Below are positions 24,903 through 34,094 of a stretch of 64,000 bases of DNA, one piece after another. The first letter of the stretch is position 1, and each line of letters starts with the position of its first letter. Below the pieces are notes generated by a model. It was not told where the DNA came from. It ran no database searches and was given only the letters and a program-made list of their open reading frames with translations. Made by a program: the position numbers and the translations under genes. Source of the stretch: Exobacillus caeni (lineage in GTDB: Bacteria > Bacillota > Bacilli > Bacillales > Guptibacillaceae); assembly GCF_005747095.1 (NCBI RefSeq), contig NZ_SWLG01000014.1, positions 37,291 through 101,290 of the forward strand. Reading direction: 5' to 3'.

Positions 24903-25802
24903 ATGGATTTTAAGAATATTACTGTGGCTGGAAGTGGTGTTTTAGGAAGCCAGATCGCTTTCCAAACTGCTTTTAAAGGCTTCCACGTAACTGTATATGA
25001 CATTAACGATGATGCGATAGCACGGGCAAAAGACAGGATTGCAAATTTAAAACCCCGGTATCAAGAAGATCTCGGCGCCACTGAACAAGAGGTAGATACA
25101 GCTTATAATCGTATTTCTTTTTACAGTGATTTAGCTAAAGCGGTGGAAGACGCAGACCTCGTGATTGAAGCGGTTCCTGAAGTTGTCCAGATTAAGACCG
25201 ACTTTTACAAGAAGTTAAGAAAAGTTGCTCCTGAAAAAACAGTCTTTGCTACAAACTCTTCAACCCTTCTGCCGAGCCAATTTGCGGAGGCGACAGGTCG
25301 GCCTGAGAAGTTCTTAGCACTACATTTTGCCAATGAGATATGGGTAAACAACACGGCAGAAATCATGAAACATCAGGGAACAGATCCGGACGTTTTTAAT
25401 GATCTAATCGAGTTTGCTGGGGCGATCGGAATGGTTGCTTTGCCTTTACAGAAAGAGCAGCCAGGATATATTTTAAACTCATTATTAGTTCCCCTATTAG
25501 AAGCAGCCCAGTTGCTGCTAGTAAAAGAAGTGTCCGACCCTGCAACCATCGATAAAACATGGATGATCGCAACTGGATCCCCTAAAGGACCTTTTGCCAT
25601 ATTAGACATTGTAGGAATTACTACTGCTTACAATATTGCACAGGGAAAAGCGGAGGCAACAGGGAATGAAAAGTTCAAGCAGCTTGCAGAATTACTGAAA
25701 ACAAAGTATATCGATAAAGGGAAGCTTGGAAGAGAAACTGGAGAAGGATTCTACACTTATCCTAATCCGGAATACGAGAAGCCGGGTTTCTTAAAAAGTT
25801 AA
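24903..25802 (+). CDS. 3-hydroxyacyl-CoA dehydrogenase
   Basis: A 299-residue enzyme. The Rossmann turn is GSGVLGSQIAFQ near residues 10-21, and LVIEAVPE, FATNSSTLLPS and ALHFANEIW mark the NAD and catalytic region. The His of LHFAN and the downstream Glu are the usual proton relay. The C-terminal helical domain has GYILNSLLVPLLEAA and ETGEGFYTYP. It oxidises 3-hydroxyacyl-CoA (3-hydroxybutyryl-CoA-like) to the 3-keto form. AAGGAGAATCTCG precedes the chosen ATG; an upstream in-frame ATG at 24885 lacks a site. It stands alone. Confidence 0.9.
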   Translation: MDFKNITVAGSGVLGSQIAFQTAFKGFHVTVYDINDDAIARAKDRIANLKPRYQEDLGATEQEVDTAYNRISFYSDLAKAVEDADLVIEAVPEVVQIKTDFYKKLRKVAPEKTVFATNSSTLLPSQFAEATGRPEKFLALHFANEIWVNNTAEIMKHQGTDPDVFNDLIEFAGAIGMVALPLQKEQPGYILNSLLVPLLEAAQLLLVKEVSDPATIDKTWMIATGSPKGPFAILDIVGITTAYNIAQGKAEATGNEKFKQLAELLKTKYIDKGKLGRETGEGFYTYPNPEYEKPGFLKS

Positions 25803-25830
25803 TCAATATGAGATTACAAGACAGGAATCG

Positions 25831-25947
25831 AGATGACTCAAAAGCAAAGTACAGCCCTGGCCAACATCTTATCTAGAAAAACTTGGTCCAATATTTACTT
25901 AGATGTTGTGCTAACGAAGGGAATCAGGCGCTTATGAGTCATCTTTT
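25831..25947 (+). terminator. Long structured terminator-like element
   Basis: AGATGACTCA (25831-25840) pairs with TGAGTCATCT (25935-25944) followed by a T run. The roughly 94-base loop itself contains CAACATCT pairing with AGATGTTG. It is unusually large for a simple terminator. Confidence 0.55.
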
Positions 25948-25952
25948 TTATT

Positions 25953-26231
25953 TCAAACAAAAAATAGCATCAATAACCCAAAGCCTATTACCCATAATAC
26001 CGGAAATAAATTAACAATAACAGCAACCCGTTTCTTTCCTTCGCGAAGGAACCAGGAAATGATGGAACAAACGATTACAGCCAGTGGATAGGCACTAATC
26101 GATGAGACAAAAGCAATGTTATAAGCATTCACCCCATTATCAAAGCTCATAAACGACAATCCCAAAATAACGAACCAGGGAACCAGGCTGATTAAATAAA
26201 TAAGCTGGGTAACAATCAGATAAATTTTCAT
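25953..26231 (-). CDS. Small three-helix membrane protein
   Basis: A 92-residue protein with three hydrophobic segments (about residues 3-26, 34-58 and 66-90) and a short charged loop REGKKR between the second and third. No family is recognised. The ATG at 26231 follows GGGGGAGCGT, which excludes an earlier in-frame ATG. It lies between two repeat or terminator structures and forms its own unit. Confidence 0.7.
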   Translation of the reverse strand: MKIYLIVTQLIYLISLVPWFVILGLSFMSFDNGVNAYNIAFVSSISAYPLAVIVCSIISWFLREGKKRVAVIVNLFPVLWVIGFGLLMLFFV

Positions 26232-26298
26232 ACGCTCCCCCAATTATCCAGCATTTACTTTAATCATAAAACAGCAAGAGGTTGTATGACTAGATGAA

Positions 26299-26358
26299 AA
26301 AAAAGTGCCTGGCACCACTCGTGGACAACTGTCCATAGAGGGTGCCAGGCACTTTTTT
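26299..26358. repeat. Nested hairpin repeat, copy 2 (GTGCCTGGCAC type)
   Basis: AAAAAAGTGCCTGGCACC (26299-26316) pairs with 26341-26358 over 18 bp; inside it TGGACA (26322-26327) pairs with TGTCCA (26330-26335). Both parts match copy 1. It doubles as terminator for the Gfo/Idh gene on the minus strand. Confidence 0.85.
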
Positions 26359-26369
26359 AAGGTGCTTTT

Positions 26370-27311
26370 TTATTTCCGCAAATCTTCCAGTACTTTTTGG
26401 GCTCTGTACCCTACTTCAAAATCATAAAGTTCTGCTTCCTGTCCGTGAGCTGCTTTTACCAATTCATCTATTAGTTGTTTTGGCTTTGCATCTTCAATCG
26501 AAATAGCTTTCAATTCTTCGCCATTTTTTGCCCCTTTTAATAATCCCCAGTTTTCAAGGGATAAAATCCCCTCTGTTCCATATGCGCTATAGCCAATAAA
26601 TTCTTTTCCGGCGATCTGGCTTAACCCCTCGATTAACACTGGTGTTCCGTCTTCAAGCTCTCCCGTTGCGATAATCCCTGTTTCGCATTTTGCCGGATCA
26701 TCCGGCAATTCCAATCGTGTCTGGATATTTTTGATTTCGCCAAATAGCTTTAACGTTTGTTGAATGAAATGCACACCAACTTCTAAAACGAAACCGCCCT
26801 GTTCACGACCGCCTACCCAGTCATTTTTCTGCCAGAAACGCGGCCATTCTGGAAAGTGCATGGTGAGCTGCAGCCTTCGCAGCTTGCCTATGTAGTCCTT
26901 CTTAATCATTTCTCCAAATTTAGTTGCCGCCTGTCCATAATTAAGCGGAAAGTTCATCGCATGGACGACACTTGCTTTTTCGGCAGCTTCCGCCATCTCT
27001 TTTGCCTCTTCCAGAGAGTTAGCCAGTGGCTTCTCACACAGAACATGCTTTTTAGCTTTTAAAACATCCATCACAATTTGATAGTGATATTTCGGCGGTA
27101 CTGCAACATAGACCAGGTCAACCTGTTTGTCTGCAATTAAATCTTCATAGTTTGTAAAAGCCTGTGCCCCATCAAGTGCTTCAGCAGTTTCCTTTGCTAA
27201 TGACTCCAGCTGGTCACATACGGCTACAATTTCCACATGTGATTGTTCTTTGAATTGTTTGATTAAACGCTGGCCAATTGCCCCTAAGCCAATAATTCCA
27301 ATATGCAACAT
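26370..27311 (-). CDS. Gfo/Idh/MocA-family oxidoreductase
   Basis: A 313-residue enzyme. The N-terminal NAD(P) turn is GIIGLGAIGQRL; YVAVPPKYHY and CEKPLANSLEEA carry the family EKP signature near residue 94. The C-terminal alpha/beta domain with GGREQGGFVLEVGVHFIQ holds the substrate site. Members act on sugars, inositols or related polyols; the substrate here is unknown. It is monocistronic. Confidence 0.9.
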   Translation of the reverse strand: MLHIGIIGLGAIGQRLIKQFKEQSHVEIVAVCDQLESLAKETAEALDGAQAFTNYEDLIADKQVDLVYVAVPPKYHYQIVMDVLKAKKHVLCEKPLANSLEEAKEMAEAAEKASVVHAMNFPLNYGQAATKFGEMIKKDYIGKLRRLQLTMHFPEWPRFWQKNDWVGGREQGGFVLEVGVHFIQQTLKLFGEIKNIQTRLELPDDPAKCETGIIATGELEDGTPVLIEGLSQIAGKEFIGYSAYGTEGILSLENWGLLKGAKNGEELKAISIEDAKPKQLIDELVKAAHGQEAELYDFEVGYRAQKVLEDLRK

Positions 27312-27675
27312 GAAAACTCCTCCTCTTATTCACTTCTTATATTACTACATTTGCAATGTGATCAGGCCTTATTAAATGCCTTTTTCTGGTGTTGGAATCG
27401 ATACGAATAATCCGTCCCCTTTTTTCCTTATTCTATAAAAGATATATTTGCAAATTTTATAATTTCTATCTATAATAAACACGCATACCTATAGGGGTAT
27501 ATGGACCTTGTTTTATAAATAGCCAGATTCCGTATCTAAAGAATTCAGGGATAGAAAAACTAATAAGCATTAAGGGATGGGACTTATTAAAGATTTTACA
27601 TTTTGAAAGATTCTTACGTTGTTTTTCTAAAGGGGTTTCGAACGTTCAAACCAATATAGATAGGATGTTTTAATC
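27312..27675. other. Intergenic region upstream of the MFS gene
   Basis: No gene is seen. It contains the palindrome at 27485-27500, AT-rich sequence, and a 5' leader of about 175 bases before the MFS start. Confidence 0.5.
27485..27500. promoter_or_regulatory. CsoR/CstR-like palindrome upstream of the MFS gene
   Basis: ATACCTATAGGGGTAT has ATACC and GGTAT arms around a G-rich centre, the look of operators bound by the CsoR/RcnR/CstR repressor family. The regulator gene is not in this window. Confidence 0.5.
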
Positions 27676-28977
27676 ATGGCTAGAAAAAGTCTCACACAAC
27701 TACAACAGCAATATACTGAAAATCCAGATAAACAAAGGCAACTGTATAAGCGGACCTTAATTATTATTGTAATCGCTCAGGTCCTAGGTGGTGCCGGTCT
27801 TGCAGCTGGGATAACAGTAGGTGCATTACTCGCAAAAGATATGTTAGGTACCGATAGCCTGGCAGGACTTCCAATCGCTTTATTCACATTAGGTTCAGCA
27901 GGTGCAGCATTAATTGTCGGGAACTTATCACAACGATTTGGACGTCGTACGGGACTTACAGCAGGATTTATAACAGGTGCGCTCGGTGCAGTCGGAGTAG
28001 TTATTTCAGCAGTATTAAACAATCCCATTCTTTTATTTATATCCTTACTAATTTATGGTGCAGGCACTGCGACAAACTTACAAGCCCGTTATGCCGGAAC
28101 AGACTTAGCGACTGTAAAGCAGCGAGCAACAGCTGTAAGTATTGCATTAGTGTCAACCACTTTCGGGGCCGTCGCAGGGCCCAATTTGGTTGATGTGATG
28201 GGTAAAGTTGCTCTTTCTTTTGGGATTCCCTCACTGGCAGGCCCATTTATATTAGCGGCTGCTGCATTTTTCCTTGCTGGCATGGTCTTCTTTATTTTTC
28301 TTCGTCCAGACCCATTGAAAGTTGCGGAAGCGTTAGCCGCCATAAAAAAGCAGCATGATCGCCAAACCGTTGAGGAAGAAGAGGAAACCTCGAAGAAAAA
28401 CATGTGGGGCATTACTATTGGAGCGACTGTCATGGTGGTTACCCAAATCGTTATGGTCGCAGTCATGACTATGACACCTGTGCATATGGGTAATCACGGA
28501 CATGGGTTAAGTGCAGTAGGACTAATCATAGGTTTTCATATCGGAGCCATGTATCTTCCTTCAGTTGTCACGGGACTGCTTGTTGACAAAATCGGTCGTC
28601 ACATTATGGCCATCTCATCCGGAATCACCTTACTCCTTTCCGGTGTGTTAGCCGCTTTTGCACCTACGGATTCTGTAGCTTTATTAACAGTTGCGCTGAT
28701 ATTACTGGGATTAGGATGGAATTTTGGCCTGATTAGCGGGACTGCACTTATTGTAGATTCAACAACACCAACCAACCGTGCCAGGATACAGGGGAAAACG
28801 GACGTTCTCATCGCTTTGTCTGGAGCTGCTGGCGGAGCTTTATCAGGTGTCGTAGTAGCTAATTCTAGCTTCATGGCATTATCACTTGGAAGTGGTGTGA
28901 TATCATTGATTCTTATACCTGTCGTTTTACTTAAACGGAGAACCGTCACTGCCCATAAAAGAGCAAATGCGAAATAG
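27676..28977 (+). CDS. MFS transporter
   Basis: A 433-residue transporter with 12 predicted helices and a charged central loop (about residues 215-240, DRQTVEEEEETSKK). The loop between helices 2 and 3 has GNLSQRFGRRTG, the MFS motif A form, mirrored by GLLVDKIGRH in the second half. The central helix MTMTPVHMGNHGHG with several His and Met residues is notable and could touch a metal. The start has only a weak ribosome site (TAGGATG). It is monocistronic, behind a CsoR/CstR-like palindrome. The substrate is unknown. Confidence 0.88.
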   Translation: MARKSLTQLQQQYTENPDKQRQLYKRTLIIIVIAQVLGGAGLAAGITVGALLAKDMLGTDSLAGLPIALFTLGSAGAALIVGNLSQRFGRRTGLTAGFITGALGAVGVVISAVLNNPILLFISLLIYGAGTATNLQARYAGTDLATVKQRATAVSIALVSTTFGAVAGPNLVDVMGKVALSFGIPSLAGPFILAAAAFFLAGMVFFIFLRPDPLKVAEALAAIKKQHDRQTVEEEEETSKKNMWGITIGATVMVVTQIVMVAVMTMTPVHMGNHGHGLSAVGLIIGFHIGAMYLPSVVTGLLVDKIGRHIMAISSGITLLLSGVLAAFAPTDSVALLTVALILLGLGWNFGLISGTALIVDSTTPTNRARIQGKTDVLIALSGAAGGALSGVVVANSSFMALSLGSGVISLILIPVVLLKRRTVTAHKRANAK

Positions 28978-29076
28978 TTGCTAGTGGAACTCATTTTATC
29001 TAACTCCTTAAAGTTAGACGTTTGGGCCAGAGACTGATTATAAGAATCAAAGAAATTAAATGAAAAAACAAAGAAA

Positions 29077-29103
29077 AGGAGTAGATCTAATGGGTCTACT
29101 CCT
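29077..29103 (-). terminator. Terminator of the aldo/keto reductase gene
   Basis: AGGAGTAGA (29077-29085) pairs with TCTACTCCT (29095-29103); the minus strand continues with TTTTCTTTG. Confidence 0.75.
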
Positions 29104-29111
29104 CAGGTCTA

Positions 29112-30113
29112 TTACCGTTCATTTGAATTTAAGCACTCTTCTATCTTTTTAAGCTCTTCCTGGCTAAACGACAGATTCTTCAAGGCAGCTACATTTTCCT
29201 CGATTTGACTTACTTTGCTTGCTCCAATAAGAGCCGAAGTGACCTTCTTTTCCCTTAGAATCCAGGCAAGTGCCATTTGTGCGAGTGACTGTCCGCGTTC
29301 CCGGCCTAATCCATTCAACGTTCTTACCTTTTGAAGAACTTCCTCGGTTATATCCTTTTCATCTAAGAAACTGTTAGGTTTTGATGCTCTGGAATCCTCA
29401 GGTATTTCATTTAAGTATTTATTTGTTAGCAGTCCCTGTGCAAGCGGCACAAATGCGATAGCCCCGACCCCTTGAGTTTTGAGAAGATCAGTCAGGCCGT
29501 TTTCTACCCGAAGGTTAAGCATGGAATAAGCATGCTGGTGAATCAATAAAGGCGTGCCCAGATCCTGTAAAATGGTGATAGCCCGTTCTGTTTCTTCAGG
29601 CTCATAATTTGAAATCCCCACGTAAAGCGCTTTACCCTGCCTTACAATATGATCAAGTGCCATCATCGTTTCCTCAAGCGGTGTTTCAGGGTCCGGCCGA
29701 TGATGATAGAAAATATCTACATATTCCAGATCCATCCTTTTCAGGCTCTGGTCAAGACTTGAAACCAAATATTTTCTCGAGCCCCAATCCCCATACGGTC
29801 CAGGCCACATACCATATCCAGCTTTTGTTGAGATAATCATTTCATCACGATAGCCCGACAGGTCCTTTTTAAGAATAGAACCAAAATTCTCTTCTGCTGA
29901 CCCTGCAGGTGGTCCATAATTGTTAGCAAGATCAAAATGGGTTATCCCCAAATCGAAGGCTTTTCTGATGAGTTTTCTTCCGTTTTCGAAGGAATCCTCG
30001 CCTCCAAAGTTGTGCCAGAGTCCAAAAGAGATCGCCGGCAGTTTTATTCCAGATTCTCCACATCGGTTATAGATCATGTCATTATAACGTTCCTCGTTCG
30101 GTTGATAAGCCAT
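29112..30113 (-). CDS. Aldo/keto reductase, YghZ/YajO-like
   Basis: A 333-residue TIM-barrel NADPH oxidoreductase. The catalytic set is visible: Asp in THFDLANNYG, Tyr of NNYG, Lys in IISTKAGYG, and the His in FYHHRPD. The start KLPAISFGLWHNFGG and the GPPAGSAEENFG loop are typical of the L-glyceraldehyde-3-phosphate reductase (YghZ) branch and of potassium-channel beta-like members. It follows the GH16 gene by 21 bp on the same strand and GGAGGATACTGA precedes the ATG, so it may be the last gene of that unit. Confidence 0.9.
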   Translation of the reverse strand: MAYQPNEERYNDMIYNRCGESGIKLPAISFGLWHNFGGEDSFENGRKLIRKAFDLGITHFDLANNYGPPAGSAEENFGSILKKDLSGYRDEMIISTKAGYGMWPGPYGDWGSRKYLVSSLDQSLKRMDLEYVDIFYHHRPDPETPLEETMMALDHIVRQGKALYVGISNYEPEETERAITILQDLGTPLLIHQHAYSMLNLRVENGLTDLLKTQGVGAIAFVPLAQGLLTNKYLNEIPEDSRASKPNSFLDEKDITEEVLQKVRTLNGLGRERGQSLAQMALAWILREKKVTSALIGASKVSQIEENVAALKNLSFSQEELKKIEECLNSNER

Positions 30114-30134
30114 TCAGTATCCTCCAGGTTAAAT

Positions 30135-32585
30135 TTAATTGCTTTTCACTTTTAAACTCACATTGTCAATGTAAACATCATGATTTCCTACAGGTGATTG
30201 AGATGTTTTGCCAAGCAGCAATTTAAATGCCGCGGTATCTTCTGAAGGCATAACGAACTCATACGTAAATCGCTGCTCTTGTTCGCTGAGTGATACCACC
30301 TTGCTGAAAAATCTCGTATACTGGGCATTTTCCACAGTAATTTCCGCGTCTCTTTCCTTCGTCGATCTGGCTTCAAAGGAAAGCTCGTATACTGCTCCTT
30401 CTGCTAGCTTTAAATCTCCCTGTTCCAAAATGACACTCCACGGTTCGTTCCCTTCATTCGCGATTGAAATTTTAGCTTCTTCTTCTTCAGTACCGAACTG
30501 GGCCGAAGCATCAAAATGAACATAATTCGTCCAGGAAGACAAATCATTGCTGAAATCGCCATTTTTTAAAGGGGCCAAATCTATGTTTCCATAGTCAGGC
30601 ATACTGGTTGTCTTTATCATCGAGACATTGTCCAGATACAGATCACCGGTTGCTTCTCCCATGTTGAATACAACTTGTCCTTCGTAATCTGAATTGTTAT
30701 CCCCCATTGTAAAACTAACAGTATGCGTTTCCATTTCCGGCGATAGAGCCACCGATTTCATTCCCGAATAAGCAAGGCTTCCATCTTTGTTCAATATACC
30801 GACCTGAATCGTTCGAGGTATGTCAGCCCTCGCATCAAAAGTTAGCTGATAATCATTTCCTTTTATTAACGGAATTCCTTTCTGGTTAAGCTGAACAGCT
30901 TCCGGTGCATCGCCAGGTTCACCAATCTTGACTGAAAGCTCCCGGCTTTCTTCATTAACAGAAGCAGTTGCCTTTGCATCAGCCACCAATATGAAATTCC
31001 AAAACGTCATCCGATCCATTTCCCCTTGATCAAATGTTCCGTTATAGATGTGGTTGCCGTCCGGCAAAGGCTGTTTCGGCGCATCATAGTCAACAGGGAG
31101 ACCGCTTATGTCTTCTACCCTGACGTTCCCAATCCATACTGGCGCAGTGCCGTTTCCGCCAAGGTTCAATTCAAGCCTCGCAGCAATATCGGTTTCATTC
31201 ACCATATCAAACGTAAATTCATAAGATTTAAGCTCATCGGTGAGGTTAAACGTTTCTTCGTTGGAATACTTTGTCCATCCTCGTGAAGCTCCCGCACCGA
31301 CTTTTGCCATCATGTTTCGGTCTGTTGAAGACTTTGCATCAAAACTTACTTTATACTTACCGCCTTTTCCAAGTGAAAGCTGCTGGATCAACTGAAGGGA
31401 ATATAGCTGTGATCCCGGTTCAGTTACTTCCGTTTTTAAAAAGTTTCTGCTTTCGATGTTTTCTATAGAGAAGCTTCCATTCCCGCCAAAATCAGGCAAA
31501 TGGACAAAATTCCAATACATAGGATCGAGTTCTTCACCAGCTTGATCTACTTCGGTTACAGCCTGTTCAAAGTTCTGGTCATAAATAAGGTTGCCGTCAT
31601 CTAACGGTTGTTTGGCATCCGCTGGCAGTGTGACCGGACCAGCTATCGGCTCTACCGGTTCCCGGTATTCTCGCTTCTTTAAATCATACACACGAACATA
31701 GTCTATCTTCATTTGAGCAGGGAAGCCTGTCGACTCATCCGGGTCTCCATCGAACCACCCGCCGACTGCAAGATTCATTAACAGATGGAACTCCTGGTCA
31801 AAAGGAGCAGGATAGGAATAGTTAGCAGCGTTATCTTTTCCTTTCGAGTACCAATCGTTTTGCGTTTGGTAGAGTTCTCCGTCAACATACCATCGAATTT
31901 CACCCGGCTCCCATTCGAGGGCATACGTATGCCAGTTATCTATTCCTCTGTTCTTCGGAAGCTCATATTCTTTTCCGGAATACTTGTTACTCGGCCAGCT
32001 TTCGCCGTAATGGATCGTCCCGGCTACTCTATCAGGTTTGCTGCCCCATGCCTCCATAATGTCGATCTCCCCGGAAGCGGCCCAGGCTCCGTATTTGTCT
32101 TCTTCAGGCAGCATCCAAATTGCCGGCCACAGCCCTTGTCCAACAGGGAGCTTTGCTTTAATTTCGAAGCGGCCATATTTTTTGCTGAACAAATCTTTTG
32201 TCTTCATCCTGGCAGAAGTATATTCATAGGTTCCAAATTTGTCTGTAACCTGTTCTTTTTTCGCTTTTATAATGAGATTGCCATCTTCTATAAAGGCATT
32301 CTCATTTGAATCTGTGTAGTATTCTTTTTCGTTGTTTCCCCATCCTGGAGTGATGCCGTTCCCTTCCTCGTCTGTGATCCAGTTCCCAATGTCAAAATTC
32401 CATTTGTTCCGGTCGATTTCATCACCATTAAACTCGTCCGACCAGACGAGAGACCATTCAGATTTGTTTTGTTTAACGGTTTGGTCAGGCTTTTCACTCT
32501 GCTTTTCTCCGTCTGAACCTGCTGCAAAATTGGCACCGGAAAACATACATGATACGCTCAACATGATTGCCAGCATCCTTTTCAA
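30135..32585 (-). CDS. Secreted GH16 endo-beta-1,3-glucanase with three carbohydrate-binding modules
   Basis: An 816-residue exported glucanase (laminarinase type). An N-terminal signal peptide runs to about residue 22. The GH16 domain (about 45-305) holds Glu173, Asp175 and Glu178 in GEIDIMEAWG, with the laminarinase-like GLWPAIWMLP before it. Three related beta-sandwich modules of CBM4/9 type follow, each opening with a similar motif (DGNLIYDQNFEQ, DGNHIYNGTFDQ, LKNGDFSNDLSSW). The start is TTG at 32583-32585 with AGGAGG seven bases upstream. It is the extracellular enzyme of the glucan locus and is separated from the GH30 gene by a terminator. Confidence 0.92.
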   Translation of the reverse strand: MKRMLAIMLSVSCMFSGANFAAGSDGEKQSEKPDQTVKQNKSEWSLVWSDEFNGDEIDRNKWNFDIGNWITDEEGNGITPGWGNNEKEYYTDSNENAFIEDGNLIIKAKKEQVTDKFGTYEYTSARMKTKDLFSKKYGRFEIKAKLPVGQGLWPAIWMLPEEDKYGAWAASGEIDIMEAWGSKPDRVAGTIHYGESWPSNKYSGKEYELPKNRGIDNWHTYALEWEPGEIRWYVDGELYQTQNDWYSKGKDNAANYSYPAPFDQEFHLLMNLAVGGWFDGDPDESTGFPAQMKIDYVRVYDLKKREYREPVEPIAGPVTLPADAKQPLDDGNLIYDQNFEQAVTEVDQAGEELDPMYWNFVHLPDFGGNGSFSIENIESRNFLKTEVTEPGSQLYSLQLIQQLSLGKGGKYKVSFDAKSSTDRNMMAKVGAGASRGWTKYSNEETFNLTDELKSYEFTFDMVNETDIAARLELNLGGNGTAPVWIGNVRVEDISGLPVDYDAPKQPLPDGNHIYNGTFDQGEMDRMTFWNFILVADAKATASVNEESRELSVKIGEPGDAPEAVQLNQKGIPLIKGNDYQLTFDARADIPRTIQVGILNKDGSLAYSGMKSVALSPEMETHTVSFTMGDNNSDYEGQVVFNMGEATGDLYLDNVSMIKTTSMPDYGNIDLAPLKNGDFSNDLSSWTNYVHFDASAQFGTEEEEAKISIANEGNEPWSVILEQGDLKLAEGAVYELSFEARSTKERDAEITVENAQYTRFFSKVVSLSEQEQRFTYEFVMPSEDTAAFKLLLGKTSQSPVGNHDVYIDNVSLKVKSN

Positions 32586-32683
32586 TTGGTTTCCTCCTAA
32601 AAAATTGATTTTACAACCATTAGCTGTTGCTTTCACGAATTTCAAAAGAAAATAGCAGCAAAAAATTACTTATAAAGAAAAAA

Positions 32684-32708
32684 GCTGACTAAAAAATAAA
32701 GTGTCAGC
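32684..32708 (-). terminator. Terminator of the GH30/GH1/ABC operon
   Basis: GCTGAC (32684-32689) pairs with GTCAGC (32703-32708); TTTTTTC follows on the minus strand. It lies between GH30 and GH16. Confidence 0.7.
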
Positions 32709-32726
32709 CCCTTCTGTTACCGGTAA

Positions 32727-34076
32727 TTATCCATTTACAAGAAAGGTCGATATCGAATGGGCAGGCATGTCGACGATTGCTTCGCTACCTGAAATAGCCA
32801 AATTCATAAGTAACTCTTCCTCTCCCTGGTTCATTGCAACAACGACGATTTCACCGGTCGGATTACGAAATGCCGTAGCCAGGATTTCCTCCGTAGCGCC
32901 TTGACAAGAGACCCTTACAGCACCCGTTTTAATATATTTGCTAAAATGCCCTATATAATAATAGGAACTGTTGTAGTAGACTTCATCATTCTTCGTATCT
33001 ACAATAACAGGGGCGTCACAATAGTTTCCCACGTGATTTGGTCCGCCTTTTTCATTTAATACAAGATTCCAATCGATCCATGCTTCGAGGTAGTTGTTCA
33101 GGTCCCCGATAATATTTCGGCCATATCGTTCACCCGTATGCCAGGCACCCTCAGGCTGGACTCCTCCTTCTATACAGCCTTCTGTAAAGATAAGATGCTT
33201 GTCAGGAAATGCCTGGTGAACCTTTGAAAGGTTTTCAAATTCTTCGGATACGTACCAGTGTATTCCGGTCCCCCACACATACTTGGCAGCCTCTGGATCT
33301 GACAACACTGCCCTCGCTCGTTCAAATACAACATCTCGATTATGGTCCCAGATAATAACCTTGAGGTTTTCCTTCCCATGCTTATGCAGTGTCGGTCCAA
33401 GATGGTTTTTTATAAAGTCGCGTTCTTCTTCTCCAGAATATAGACATGAATCCCAGACCTGTTTGGCTTCTGGTTCATTTTGAATCGTAATTCCCCATAA
33501 AGGAATCCCTTCTGCCTCCATCGCCTCCACATATTTCACATAATAGCTGGCCCATATAGCCTTGTACTCAGGCAACAGTTTGCCTCCGTTGTTCATTTCT
33601 CCGTTGCTTTTCATCCATGGAGGAGGGCTCCAGGGTGAGGAAACAATATGCAACTCCTGTCCCGCCTCTTTGATTGCATCCTTTATGAGAGGGATGACCA
33701 GCTGCTTTTCTCTGTCGATCGAGAAGCTATCTAACGAAATATCACCTTCATTAACATAGGTGTAGTTTCCTAATGAAAAATCACAGCTGTTTATATGCGT
33801 TCTTCCAAAGCGATAACCAAGCCCCTCTTCCGGGTGGAAATAACGGCGAATCACTTCGTCTCTTTTCTCTTTACTGATCAAGGAAAGAGAATAGGCTGAG
33901 GCTTCTGTAAAGGCTCCGCCGAAGCCGAGCATGGTTTGATACGTTACCTCCGGATTGATTTCGAGGCAAAGGTTTGCTTCCTTTATAGCCGGATTGGAAG
34001 AATCCAGTTCTTTCATACTGAATCGTTCCCCTGTGTCCCTGGCAGTATGGATCCTGGTCATAGTAGTCGTTTTCAA
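32727..34076 (-). CDS. Glycoside hydrolase family 30 (glucosylceramidase-like) beta-glucosidase/glucanase
   Basis: A 449-residue GH30 enzyme with no signal peptide, so it should act inside the cell. MLGFGGAFTEASAY near residue 49, the acid/base Glu201 in QNEPEA and nucleophile Glu299 in FTEGC are the family hallmarks. GH30 members of this type hydrolyse beta-1,6- or beta-1,3-linked glucose or glucosylceramides. The start is a TTG with GAGAGGG nine bases upstream. It follows GH1 in the ABC operon and would process imported glucan oligomers. Confidence 0.92.
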   Translation of the reverse strand: MKTTTMTRIHTARDTGERFSMKELDSSNPAIKEANLCLEINPEVTYQTMLGFGGAFTEASAYSLSLISKEKRDEVIRRYFHPEEGLGYRFGRTHINSCDFSLGNYTYVNEGDISLDSFSIDREKQLVIPLIKDAIKEAGQELHIVSSPWSPPPWMKSNGEMNNGGKLLPEYKAIWASYYVKYVEAMEAEGIPLWGITIQNEPEAKQVWDSCLYSGEEERDFIKNHLGPTLHKHGKENLKVIIWDHNRDVVFERARAVLSDPEAAKYVWGTGIHWYVSEEFENLSKVHQAFPDKHLIFTEGCIEGGVQPEGAWHTGERYGRNIIGDLNNYLEAWIDWNLVLNEKGGPNHVGNYCDAPVIVDTKNDEVYYNSSYYYIGHFSKYIKTGAVRVSCQGATEEILATAFRNPTGEIVVVAMNQGEEELLMNLAISGSEAIVDMPAHSISTFLVNG

Positions 34077-34094
34077 GGTCGCCGCCCTCTCTTT

